From Daphnia pulex (Eukaryota > Arthropoda > Branchiopoda > Diplostraca > Daphniidae), in NCBI RefSeq assembly GCF_021134715.1, contig NC_060019.1, positions 7,564,001 to 7,628,000 on the forward strand: DNA of 64,000 nt, in the 5' to 3' direction. The translations under genes and the position numbers were made by a program. Under the pieces are notes generated by a model that saw nothing but the letters and a program-made list of their open reading frames with translations, was not told the origin of the DNA and ran no database searches. Below are positions 23,350 through 34,313 of this stretch, piece by piece (the first letter of the stretch is position 1; every line of letters begins with the position of its first letter).

Positions 23350-25997
23350 AAATCAAAATGAACAGCTAAATGAATCGAGCTGCGCTTGCGAATTTTTCTT
23401 TTCTTTAAAGTTCGTTCTTTGCTAGCATGAAAAAGTAAATAGAAAATGCTACGTTCGTGAATCGACTTAAGGCTTTTTCACTTGGCACAGCAGCGTTTTA
23501 AAAAGCATTCTTCCGCTTAAGTGCATAGACGGTGTTTTTTGGGTAACTAAATCCGTAAAAATACAACTACACCCTTGTTCGCATTGGCAAGCCGGATTAA
23601 TAGTGGGGTTTTCCAGAGCGATAAAATTCCCTCTCATTCGATAAATCGATTTATGTTAAAGAATGGGCGAGACAAGAAATAATCAAATAATCACGTCAAC
23701 ATATTTAGACGTAGTGTTTGCTAGCGGTCGGATTTGGCTAAAAGCAGCGAGTTCAGCGAGGGGGGGACTAGTATAACGAGAAAACATGGCAGCTGAATAT
23801 CGATCCTTATAACTGTAGGTCCTTATTATTATCCATCTTTCTACGTTGGATCGAATCCAATAAGGGACGACGCCATTGATAAGAAAGACTACGCTAGCGT
23901 GACAAAAAAATGAAACCAATTGATTTGTTTCTTCGTTTTTCCATTGTTCCCGATGTGAACTTTTAAGGGCGCACCACCACACAGAAGAATTTGGTGTCGA
24001 TGATTATATCTATAAATTTGTCATCACTTCACAAAAGGATGAGTAGAAGAGAATAATAAACGACAGTCTTTTGGAGAGGACGCTAAATTTTAAAAAGAAA
24101 TCAATAGAATGGCGTGTGGGTCACCATTAAAGACCATCATTCGATCATCGACTTTTCCGTGCCAATCAATACTTTACAATACGTACAGAGAGCTTGTTCC
24201 AACTGAATTTTAGTCACGTGGATCAATGCGCTGAGCTCAAAGGGTTGGGTGACTTTGTATCTTCCGGGAAAAAAAAAGATGAAAGCCACAGCCACAAGCA
24301 AGCGCGAGGGCTATATAAGATGTCGTCATCTTGTACTTTCTTCATGGGCTTTGATGACCAAAAAAAAGGGAAAATCTTGCATCGGATAAAGCTGGCATTG
24401 CAGAATTGAATCGAAGAAGAGTACCGTGCAAGATAAAGTCAAACTCGGATGTAGAATCCCGATAATCTCTGTATGTTATTTGAATTTCAATATAGATTTT
24501 TCACCTTCTGGGAAACCCGAACAGTGTGAGCCAGTATATATATGCAATTCCTCATCCTTTCCAATCTTATTATGAATTTTTTTGGCCATATGATTTGTTC
24601 GAAACCCCCCCAAAAAGGAAAAAAAAAGGAAAAGTTCTTCCCGCATGCGCATCTCGTCTGCCAAGAACCTGACAGAAGGAAGAGAATGGATGACACGATC
24701 TGTTACAGTATAATTCCAAATCAGTTGCCGCCAGTTGCCAAGTTGAAAGTCGTCGACTTAGTCTATTGCTGCTCGAAATTGAAGACGCTAATAAACAAGG
24801 TAAGACAAAATTATCCTGTGCTTTCGAATTCGTTCGAGTTGTCTGAGAATAATGTAATTACTATTTATCGTGCTACTGAAAAACTGGCAAAATTCTTAAA
24901 CTGCCCAGCTTCGTGGCGTATTGATTACCTCAACGTGTAGTGCAGGCGACCGGTGGGAACTATGGTTTCGTTTATTCCCATAAAGTGCAAAATGTTCTGT
25001 TATCAAGTCTAAAATGTGTGCTGGCTTTTAATTGGTTAAACAAAAAAAACAGGAATCTGTTTCTTGACTTTTTGATTTTCTTATAAGCCTAATAATAGTG
25101 ACTACTTTAAATAAAATATCAATTTTCTTTGTCATTAGAGCCTACTGAATTGAACTCGCCTCTTTTGGCTCATTTTGATCCCTGTATACACAACAGAATA
25201 ATGGGCTCGTACTCTTCATGCGCAGTAGTGCGTGATATTTTTCGCTAAATTGTTTCATTGGACTGCGTGACTCTAAAGGAAAATGGCTAAAGGAGTGGGA
25301 TTAATTCCCCGATAGTTTGAGTTCTTGTCCTCAGTAGAAAAAAAAATTAAAGAATAATACCAATCGAGAGAAATAATAACTAAGAAAGCTGACAAGTTAC
25401 CGGAAGAAATCTTCCAAGCAGAACAAATGAATTAATCAATAGTACGATGTGGTTTGAAACATTGTGACTACTTGAATTTCTGGGAAAACGTCCAAGTTGA
25501 AAATCATTAACTTTTCGTCTAGATCGCAACTCTTTTCCTGTACTTTGTTAACGAATTGTTGGCATAAAATGGGAGTTTAATTAAATCTGGTTTATGCGGG
25601 TGATTTGTACATTTTAAATCTCTGTCGGTTTGTGTACCATTAACGTGTGGTGAGCAACTGAAGCTGCATATGGTTATAAATGTAGGCGTGGAACAGTAAG
25701 CGAGTTCACCGCTGTATTGATTTGGTCCAATGGGCGCATTTCTCACTTGTTCCCCCTCTCTCTCGTCTCTCTCGTAGAGTTTGGCTGAAAAGATCTGCGC
25801 AGATTCCAGTTGACCTGTGACGGAGCAGCCGCAGTCGAAGTATACCAAAGTATAACGCTTTAGCAATAAGAGGAACACGCTGTATACCCTTGAGGAAACC
25901 GAGGTAGTCGGAAAGGCTTCTGAAGATTTATAATATTCCGTGTTGTTTAACTCGAGTGTGGCAACGGGAAAACCCGCAAAGAAACAGCCCAGCAATC
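23350..25997. other. Intergenic between PDIA4 and the PPxY gene
   Basis: About 2.6 kb of AT-rich DNA. The only coding-like piece is the small frame at 24686-24940. The last few hundred bases should hold the promoter and 5' UTR of the PPxY gene. No RNA gene or transposon ends recognised. Confidence 0.55.
24686..24940 (+). CDS. Uncertain small ORF, unrecognised
   Basis: ATG-started frame of 84 residues with a mixed composition (KLKVVDLVYCCSKLKTLINK early, ATEKLAKFLNCPASWRIDYL near the end). It is more protein-like than neighbouring frames. A good donor, AAG|GTAAGA, falls at 24799/24800, so the first 38 codons could instead be one exon of a spliced gene. I do not recognise a domain; the helix-like start vaguely recalls an F-box but this is not a supported call. 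It may be a gene remnant or chance. Confidence 0.25.
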   Translation: MDDTICYSIIPNQLPPVAKLKVVDLVYCCSKLKTLINKVRQNYPVLSNSFELSENNVITIYRATEKLAKFLNCPASWRIDYLNV

Positions 25998-26979
25998 ATG
26001 GCCGCCGAACAGCAATTGAAAGATAAAAAGAAGAATCGATTCCGCGAACGCTTTCTACTGACACAGGCAGCATCACTGGACGAAGTGGTGACTCCATCGG
26101 CAGGTATATTGGACCTATACTTAAACACTTAACAAGCTGGAAGAAACGTTAACAAAATGTGACCGGACCTCAGGATCGACGGAAGGTGACGATCCGTCTC
26201 GCACCGCGGCTTCTACTAGCTTGTCGAATTGTAGCCGAATGCGGAGAATGCTCTTCCGGCGTACGAGAAGTGAGACGGAAGGTGGAGCGCGTAATCCGCG
26301 CGTTAGTAAAGCAGATTCTATCGCAAACTCAACTCCGGAACAGGGTCATCCGCGCTTGAATTTCACACCTCAATCAGCTGTTTTGGAAGAGGGATCCACT
26401 GCGTCGACGGTGGTCACGCGACTCCAGTCCTTGATGCCCCGATCACCACCACCTCCATACGACGGCAATGCTGAGGTCAGAAAATGTGGCAAGAAATGTG
26501 CGATTACGTTATAAAATCAAATAAATGTTTGTGTATTTTAGAGCGAATCGGTACGTTCGGGGAGTATATGTCCACCCACTTATGATGAAGCAATGGCGCA
26601 GAATGGACCCAACGACCAGAACGATTCGAATCTTTCAACAATGGTTACTGCCATGCCGATTGGATACTGCAACTGTCGTGAATGTCAAGTATTAAGACCC
26701 TTGAAAGAGCTGAGCAAACAATCGTGAAATAAAACTGAGCTGCTAATATTATTTACGGGCCTATAGGCTAGATACTTCAACGCCGAAGATGAGGAACAAG
26801 AGGACAATTGTGGCGATGCAGTTTTTCCCATGGAGACTCATGTGCTGATGCAAGAAGGTCCTTGGATTTTTCTACAATCTTAAAATTTAATTTGTTTTTT
26901 AAAAGTTTTTCTCGTTCGATAGTCCTTGCTGACGGAATGGCTTTTTGCAGCCTCATGTGATATGGCGAATTTCACATGA
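25998..26979 (+). CDS. PPxY-motif protein of unknown function
   Basis: I do not recognise this family. Exons 25998-26103, 26174-26475, 26542-26688, 26767-26857, 26951-26979 give 224 residues; all phases close and the first introns are about 70 bp. The start is a near-Kozak CATGG (MAAEQQLKDKKKNRFRERF, a charged helix-like N-terminus). A basic Ser/Arg-rich middle follows (MRRMLFRRTRSETEGG). Two WW-domain ligand motifs are present, PPPPYD at 127-132 and PPTYDEAM at 147-154. After them comes a cysteine cluster, CNCREC at 179-184, and an acidic stretch (NAEDEEQED). No signal peptide or membrane segment is visible. PPxY pairs usually recruit Nedd4-type E3 ligases or other WW proteins, so an adaptor role is a reasonable guess only. 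If the third intron is retained, the protein ends instead at TGA 26725-26727 with ...LKELSKQS. Confidence 0.7.
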
Positions 26980-27509
26980 AGATATGAGGAAAACACGCAA
27001 GACCAATGGAACAGCAGATTTCCTGACGCGGCAAAATCCATAGACAAGAAAACTAATATATAAGCCGAGAGTAAAAACTCAAAGCCATAATTCTTTATTT
27101 CCCCCCACCCCAGAATAATATATAAATCCAGCTACATTTATAAAAAAATAACTCGTATGATTTTAGAACGTAAAGCATAACTTGGACCGTCTAGATGATA
27201 ACAGAAAAAATCTTTTTGCTTACATACCCTAAAAAGTGTTTGTTAAAGCCAAAGATCTTATTTCGAAAGTCGGGGTGAGAGGAAAAAAAAACAGCATTTT
27301 ACCTGATTTTCTTTTATTTATACATTGAACACAAAAGGCAATTATTAGTAATAAATGAAAGACTGAAAAGACGTTGAGAGTTTCACAAATTACATACTGT
27401 TCAATTATTTATAGTATTACTTCTAATGAATCCATAATAAATATACAACTTGTTACGACTGGTAGATACAAAACAGAAATTGGGTAATAGGAACACGTTT
27501 GCTATTCCA
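26980..27509. other. 3' ends of the PPxY gene and Apollo (convergent)
   Basis: The two genes end facing each other. For the minus-strand gene a reverse-complement AATAAA lies at 27313-27318. No other content recognised. Confidence 0.55.
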
Positions 27510-29325
27510 TTAATTTTGCATAGGAATGTCTGTGAACGGCTGATAAATCTTGTGCAAAGACATTAACTTTTCGAAGGCATCCGAGTATAAAGTATAGTCA
27601 TTGTTATTTTCTTCTCCTAACTGATCTAGATCCGAGCATATTGAAAAAACAATTGAGTTGACCTCAGTGACAACCTCGTCCAGTTCTCCGGATGTTGTGG
27701 TAAGTAAAGGTGACGTTTGGGCAGCAACGGGTATTCGAGGCGATCCCAATTCAGGTGGCAATTCTTCGTCCATGTCTTCACTTAATGCTGTATCTTCCGT
27801 TCCGGTAGGCACAATAGGCATTGGCGACTGAAGTTGGCTGACTGCTGAGTAAAAATAATCGGGAGCCTGACTCTTGAAAACCGGGCTATCAAAACTGCTA
27901 ATTTCCATCGAATCGGAAGTGATGTCGTCGGTCATTTCAGCTGCTTTTATGGTGGCCAGGTAGCTGTGAAATTTGTCAATGATCGACAAACCCGGTTTTT
28001 GTGTGTTGGTTCTTATAATACGCTCAACCAAGCCTGGTTGTAGAAAATCGAGGCATTTAGCCAGTTCTGACGCTGAACTGTGGTTGCTATAAGGCACAGT
28101 GAAAATGAGCTCATCATCTTTGAATTTCGTAGACTTGTACAGCAATCCGGATGCTGTTAATTTGATGGCAATTGTCGGTATCTCAGAATTCTTCTTCTTC
28201 AAATCAAATTGGGAAATCTGATTTAATTTTTCAAACCAAAGCAGGCTGTCAGCTTGATCTGTGGTGAAAATTTCCTCGCAAGGTAAACCTAACAAACGGT
28301 AGCACTTCAAGATAGTTTCTGGAACATACACTTTCTCCTTTAGATCATAAACAAAACAAATGGTATTCAGTTAGAATAGTTTAGTAATGATATAACTACG
28401 AAAATGATTCGCAATTTACCTTCCTTTCTAAAGAAGCCTGTAACAACACATCCTCTTTACCAATGGTCTGACATCCGAATATGATTCGATGGTACGGATG
28501 ATTTCTGTTGGACAAAATTAATAAAATACGGTTCAGAAAATTTTACTTCAGAAAATTGAATACTAACTTCATGATCTTTAAAACATCTAGCGTACACTGT
28601 TCTCTCGTAGGAAACTCATTGCCGATATACTCAAAGGTGTTGTCAATGTATAACACATTTAGATCCTGTTAACAAAATTAGAATAAAATCCAAACAGTTT
28701 TAGCTTAGTTAAGTAGCAGTTTATACTTTGCTTTCTGACAGATTTTTTAAAACAGGATCGTTAATCATGGATTCACACCATCGAAAATCTCCGGTGTAAA
28801 GTACACGGCCAAAACTTCCTGTGCAAGTAAACATCAAGAGAATTTTAATTCAGATATTAGAATATTATGTAAAAAAATATATATATTTGATTTTACCTTC
28901 AAATAGATACATCACTGATCCTTTTATGTGATTAGCATCTATGGGAGTGACTGAAACAAATCTGCTACCATTTTCATCACTTTTTCCATACTCAGGTGGT
29001 AAACTCATTTTGTAACTAACACCAATTTCCAATGGTTTGATCAATTCAGGGTTAACTTTGAGCATAGAGATTGCTAGGTCACGATTCAAACTTGATGTGT
29101 AAATGGTTTCTGTCCAAGTACTTGTTAGACCTTTCGTATGATCAGTATGCAAATGTGTGAGAAAGTACAGGTATGTCTAGTGGGATAAAAATATTTTCTG
29201 TAAAAAAAAATAATTTTTAATTTTTAAAATTTTCCTATATGTACCTTGAATAAACCATTACTTGGAGGTAATTTCCAGAAATCAACTGCAATAGGTAAAC
29301 CATTAAGCAGTTTACCATTTGTCAT
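27510..29325 (-). CDS. DCLRE1B: 5' exonuclease Apollo / SNM1B (DCLRE1B), beta-CASP nuclease
   Basis: Metallo-beta-lactamase/beta-CASP nuclease; in vertebrates it trims telomere ends and acts in crosslink repair. Exons on the minus strand: 29245-29325, 28897-29176, 28727-28818, 28568-28665, 28420-28504, 27510-28337; 487 residues. The start MTNGKLLNGLPIAVDFWKL resembles the short Apollo N-terminus, not the long SNM1A one. Metal motifs: HLHTDH at 35-40, DANH at 107-110, YTGDFR at 128-133 and the beta-CASP His in PYSNHSS (His 298). SSTWTETIYTS and the length of the catalytic part also fit Apollo. Two family positions differ: DANH is followed by Ile-Lys where Cys-Pro is usual, and Asp before the last His is Asn. 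The 140-residue C-terminal tail is not recognisable. Start codon chosen as the first in-frame ATG. Confidence 0.9.
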
Positions 29326-30056
29326 TTTAGTTTTAAACAAGGCTGTTTTTTGCTGAAAATAAGGTGTTTGGTTTGTGAATAGTAGATTTTGTTAATACTG
29401 CTTGAACAAAACAATAATCATTTAAAAAAATATTACTGTTCGTGAATCAGAGTGTATGTTTGAACTGAGAGAAATGAGTTAAAGTCATAAGGACAAAAAT
29501 GGGAACTCGGTTCAAAAATGAAAACACAAAAAAGCTACTGTCATATGTCACGAAATATGTGCTGCTCTAGATTCTAAATAAGTTTACCTGTTCTTTCTTC
29601 TTGGCGCCACAGCGGGTGTGTTAGGAAATAAGGGATTTGCTCGTTTTTTTTTTCGAAGTAGGCTACAACTCTTCAAAAAACACAAGCAGATCCAAAAAAT
29701 CAAAAATCAAACTTTTGATAGGATTATATATCCCTACACTTTTGGATTTTTGGTTGAAAATATAAAAAAGAGGACCTTGCTAACGCAGGGCCGCAGGGGA
29801 GCTGACAATTCGTTTGGCTTTACCTATCACTTGAAACACACCGCTAGATGGAGAAAGGACTATTACACGTCACTTCAACCGGCAGACAGCAGCCTCTAAA
29901 GTAACGTCACATTTGTGTGTAATAAGGGTTGTTTTTTCCCCTCTTCAAATTCATGATTTGTTGAATAGTTAGATTTGACAAGTTTCTATAGAAGACGTAA
30001 ATTTAGATCGGATTGAAATTTATTTCGTTGCAACGGTATTTAACAAAACTTAAAAA
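29326..30056. promoter_or_regulatory. Divergent promoter region between Apollo and SEC11
   Basis: About 730 bp separate the two opposite starts. On the SEC11 side are an ACACGTCA (reverse TGACGTGT) at 29866-29873 and a second AACGTCAC at about 29903, roughly 190 and 155 bp before the SEC11 ATG. Both have the ACGTCA core of CRE/UPRE-type bZIP sites. A frame at 29618-29899 in this region has no protein features. Confidence 0.4.
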
Positions 30057-30834
30057 ATGCTGGGATCGATGCTAGAAGAGTTCCAGCGGATGAACAAACG
30101 TCAAGTATAAAGTGATAACTTCCTATCTTTATGTGTTCTAATGTGCATTACTTGTTTCTGTAGTTTTTCTATCAGGTGCTGAGTTTTGGTATGATTGTTT
30201 CTTCAGCTCTTATGATCTGGAAAGGTTTAATGGTAGTTACTGGTAGTGAAAGTCCAATTGTTGTGGTTCTGAGGTGATATCATTCTTAACTTCTAACCAA
30301 ATTGATAACCTTTGCAATATTTAATTTATATAGTGGTTCAATGGAGCCTGCATTCCATAGAGGAGATTTGTTATTTTTAACCAATCCTACAGATGAACCC
30401 ATCAGAGTTGGTGAAATTGTTGTATTTAAAATTGAAGGAAGAGACATCCCCATAGTCCACCGAGTCCTCAAAGTCCATGAAAAGTAAGTTTTATCTTTAT
30501 CATTAGTTGATTTGTTCAAATAATTACATCTGTTATTTAAGGGGGAATGGTACCACCAAGTTTCTCACAAAAGGTGACAACAACCGTGTTGATGACAGAG
30601 GACTCTATGCCCCAGGTCAGCTCTGGTTAACTCCTCGTGATGTAGTTGGTAGAGCTAAAGGTTTCCTACCATATGTTGGAATGGTTACAATTATGATGAA
30701 TGAATATCCCAAACTTAAGGTACAAGCAGCTGGCAGATATATGATTGTATTTCTCTGGACTAACTTTTTATATTTTCATTTAGTATGCTGTCCTTGCCTG
30801 CCTCGGTCTTTATGTGCTGATTCACAGAGAATAA
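30057..30834 (+). CDS. SEC11A: Signal peptidase complex catalytic subunit SEC11
   Basis: Membrane serine protease that removes signal peptides at the ER translocon. Exons 30057-30104, 30164-30273, 30334-30483, 30542-30719, 30784-30834; 178 residues, the usual length. Start [16 protein letters not shown], then a membrane segment ([18 protein letters not shown]). Catalytic Ser 55 in SGSMEP spans the exon 2/3 junction. His 95 is in IVHRV, and the aspartate region is [18 protein letters not shown]. The tail [16 protein letters not shown] is a C-terminal hydrophobic segment as in the family. All phases close. SEC11A versus SEC11C cannot be separated; arthropods generally have one gene. Confidence 0.96.
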
Positions 30835-30864
30835 TTTAATATGTTCTCACTTTTTCGTGGTATA

Positions 30865-30870
30865 AATAAA
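30865..30870 (+). terminator. Poly(A) signal of SEC11
   Basis: AATAAA 31 bp after the SEC11 stop, within the 122 bp that separate it from the ribophorin II stop. Confidence 0.7.
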
Positions 30871-30909
30871 GCTCATGTCAACAACACAATTAGCAGACTC
30901 CAAGTTATT

Positions 30910-30915
30910 TTTATT
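30910..30915 (-). terminator. Poly(A) signal of ribophorin II
   Basis: TTTATT on the plus strand (AATAAA on the minus strand), about 42 bp beyond the ribophorin II stop. Confidence 0.55.
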
Positions 30916-30956
30916 CAAGAAATCATTTTAAGTGAACACATTGATAGATAAAATTA

Positions 30957-33265
30957 TCAATTTTGCTTTGTGGTGTTCTTCCTCTTGGCAGCAATTTGAG
31001 TTAGCATATAGTTTCCACTAACAAATGCAGGTAAAGCAAGAACTGCAAGCCACTTGAGCGTCTGGAACATATTGAGGTATAACCAGAAGGAAACGAACAG
31101 GACGAAAATACCTAATAGAAAAAAAAAAAAAAAAAAAAACAGTTAGTTGAATCCGCTTTTGCAAATCTATACGATGTATTACCTCCAATGCTCAAATGGA
31201 ACCCAAGAGCGCTAAGCGAAAATGATAGGGAAGAGAAGTTGATTCCCAGACGCGAAACCTAATATAAAAACTATTTAGTAGAAAATTAAAACATACATAT
31301 ATGCTTTTTTTACCATAACAATGAAAATAACGAAAGGAAGAATCACTAGTAGAGTGAAAGTGTTGGAAACGATGCCAGGAGGACGCTTCTCTGGTTCACG
31401 GAACATGTGCTATTTAAAAAATAACTGATATTTTTCAAATTTCAGATTAAGTTATTGCAGAAGTTTTACCTTAATTTCAGGTTTAACGCGGTACATTTCA
31501 GAAGCCTTGGATGTTTTGGGCAGTCCTGCACTTGGAGCAGCAAAAGAAAGTTGAAGTTCGGCAACTTGCCAAACAGTTGGATTTTCAATGACGGCATCAC
31601 CAACGATCAAATCCATGGAATATTGACCAGAGAGGTACAGAAAATCCTTAGCTTTAGTGGCCAGATCCAGATCAAATTTATATGCATCATTGACGTCGGG
31701 CTCAGCAACAAAGAAAATTTCTTGTTGGGATTCGCGATGAGTCAGTCGAATAAAAGCTTGATGGACAGTTACTAATTCCTTTGTTAGAGTGTCCCGTAAC
31801 AGGAACTTAAGAATCAGTTTTTGATGCGAGTCAGCTTCGATGCTGCCGTCGAGTTTCTGTGGATATGTAATTTTCTTAAGCTTGGCCGCTGTTGATTGGT
31901 CAGAGTCAGCTGTTCCAATTTCTGTTTCCTCGATAGCGATCTTGGTCAAAACTTTGACTTCTACCAAAGCTCCAACATTTCCAACCAAACGAGACTCATC
32001 AGTTGCCGAGGCACTGAGGGCTACCTTATAAACTCCTTTGCCGGGATTGCTTGACATCAAGTCCAACTCGAACATACTGGAAAAAGAAAATGAAAATGAA
32101 GCGGATTGCTGCTCAAATAAAATAAAAAAATAATTCTTACCCATCCTTTGGAGTCAGTTGCTTCTGCGACAGAACAACAGCGTCATCAATAGTACGAGTC
32201 GCTGAATCTGCGACAACGTTCAGCGATCCCAAACTCTTGCCTAGAATATTGCTAACTCTCACTTGAAATTTGGGTTCACTCTTGGAAACAGCAGCCTTGC
32301 TAGCCAGAGTGATGGCAACAGGAATGTGGAAAGCATTATCAGACAACACAGAAGTGACTTCCAAAAGGTAGTAAATCCCCTTGACAGTCTGAACAGATTT
32401 ACGGCTAACAAAGTATTCAGCAAACTTGTTAGCTTGTTCTTTACTAATCAAAGGAGCTTGGCCTACTGTATTAGCTAGCTTATAAGCACCACTAATAACT
32501 AGAGCTGTAACACTAAGACCACCTTCAAACTGCAACATCTTCCCATCCACCTAAAAATGTTTCAAAAAAGGTATTTTTAAACTTCAGCATTTTACTTGTA
32601 TTAATAGGCATATTTACCTGATCAGCTTGCACAACAGCATCTTCAATCCTGCCAAATATAGATGAAACATCACCATCTAAAATAGAAGCAATCTGGAATG
32701 CTTGTCCCAAATTTGAAATACTGTCATCCTTCTTCAGTGCAGCATTAAGTGCTTTCAAAACTTTAGGAGCATCAAGTGAGACACCAAATGAAGAAAGGGC
32801 TCCTGTTGCAAAAAAGAGCTCTGACACTCCACTGGAAGCAGTTATGGCTGCTTCTAGTTTCTCTTTTTGTGTTGTAGATAGCTGAGCAGAACAGCTCAAA
32901 ACGGAAGAGGCTTTTCCTATATGAAACAGAGTTTCAGTGTTTTGGGACTCAAGTTTAGCACTGAGTTTCTGGCAAAGGCCATCTTTGTTTGGGATGTCTG
33001 AATCTAAAAGTGCCAGGCCTCGAATAGCGTAATCGAGTGGAGCTGCATCTTCACTATTCAAGCCAGAAAGCAGAATATCCTTCAATCTGGACTGATCATT
33101 AGTATTCAGGAAGGAAGTAATTCCCAATGACGAGGCACAAAGCAGCAAAATATTGAATGCGATCACTAAAGAGACAAATAAAAAATGTTGATGGGTTAAT
33201 GAAATTACTAAAACCATTAAATAAAAATCGTGTAGTTTATGATTTCGTTTACCTATAACTCGCAT
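30957..33265 (-). CDS. RPN2: Oligosaccharyltransferase subunit ribophorin II (RPN2 / SWP1)
   Basis: Non-catalytic subunit of the ER oligosaccharyltransferase that N-glycosylates nascent proteins. Exons on the minus strand: 33253-33265, 32618-33165, 32141-32550, 31470-32076, 31314-31409, 31183-31258, 30957-31111; 634 residues, the family length. The first coding exon is only 13 bp. Joined to exon 2 it gives MRVIVIAFNILLLCASSLG, a signal peptide, supporting the join. The lumenal part follows (ALLDSDIPNK, SILDGDVSSIFGRIEDAVV, then VDGKMLQFEGGLSVTALV and MFELDLMSSNPGKGVYKV). HMFREPEKRPPGIVSNTFTL precedes three hydrophobic helices in exons 5-7. The tail is basic and polar (KRKNTTKQN). All phases close. 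Each landmark fits metazoan ribophorin II. Confidence 0.94.
31119..31139 (-). repeat. A21/T21 homopolymer at an RPN2 splice acceptor
   Basis: A run of 21 A on the plus strand. On the coding strand it is a T21 polypyrimidine tract just before CTATTAG, the acceptor of the last RPN2 exon. Confidence 0.9.
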
Positions 33266-34313
33266 TTTTTGGTTGATGATAGTAATGCCGGCAGACCGGT
33301 GTAAGATCTTGACAGCAAAGTGACAACTTTACAAGAGTTTTCGCCCAATAGTAAGCAGCCACCTATATTAGTCATAGCAAAATCTAAATAAAACTGTTGA
33401 TTTTGGCTAAATATTATTTTTCTAGAAAATACAATTATTGAACTGGTTTAAATAATAAATCCATTAAATAAAAGTTTACGGATTTTTTTTTTATTTAGTT
33501 TTGATTTGACTGAAATACGTCATTTTGAATTTGAATTGAATTTGAATGTTGGAAAAATTACATTTTCAGTGTAGGCCTACAAAGTACGATGAAATTAGGG
33601 TCTAGGAAAATATTGAAAACTCGGTAAAATACCTTTCAAAATTGACCATAAATTAATGATTCGTTAAATAGACATAATAACTCGTTATTAAAGGAGAAAA
33701 GGGGAGATTTTGGGTGTTGAAATGTATGAATGGTACTGATTGTGATTGTGGGTTTTCCGTTTTCCCAATTCCCTTAACCTCATGCTTAAGTTAGTTCAAG
33801 AATATCGAGGGAACTAAGATTATTTAAAATTATTTAAACGAGGTCCATTTATTTAATTATAAATATACTAAACAAATATATGCAAATTTGGTGAACATTG
33901 TTAACTAAAAGATTGACCATTACCATGCATTTTTTAAATATGATCACTTGAACAAGATTGTACTGTTTTAACAATTGATACAAAATATCTACTTGAATAG
34001 TTTACAACCACAAAACTATCCTGACCCTTCAACATTTAGCAACTTACGACCTACTTTTGCACATGCCACTGCCAGCCCTCAGTGTCCCCAAACTATATTT
34101 GATATCTGATACCGTTATATTTTTTCTCGTCCTTAATTGTTTCAAGCTTTTCACTTATAAAAAACCACTCAGTTCAAAATTAACACTCGATTGTTTGATC
34201 CATGTCTATTTACTGTGAAGGGTCTTTGTGAGTGCACAATACGATTACGTTATGCAAATTCTTCGAAACATCAATTCAGACAATAGCAAGCAAGATTGAA
34301 AGCACGATTTAAT
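33266..34313. other. RPN2 upstream region and FKBP 3' side
   Basis: About 1 kb of AT-rich DNA. It includes TACGTCA at 33517-33523, about 250 bp upstream of the RPN2 start, with the bZIP half-site core ACGTCA. The distal part should carry the 3' UTR of the FKBP gene. No gene recognised. Confidence 0.5.

Noticed and set aside
25519..25995. 158-residue frame on the minus strand
   Set aside because: No domain or signal; it overlaps the upstream region of the PPxY gene and looks like a chance frame.
29618..29899. Possible gene in the Apollo-SEC11 spacer
   Set aside because: Composition is random-like, no splice support, and it lies across the divergent promoter.
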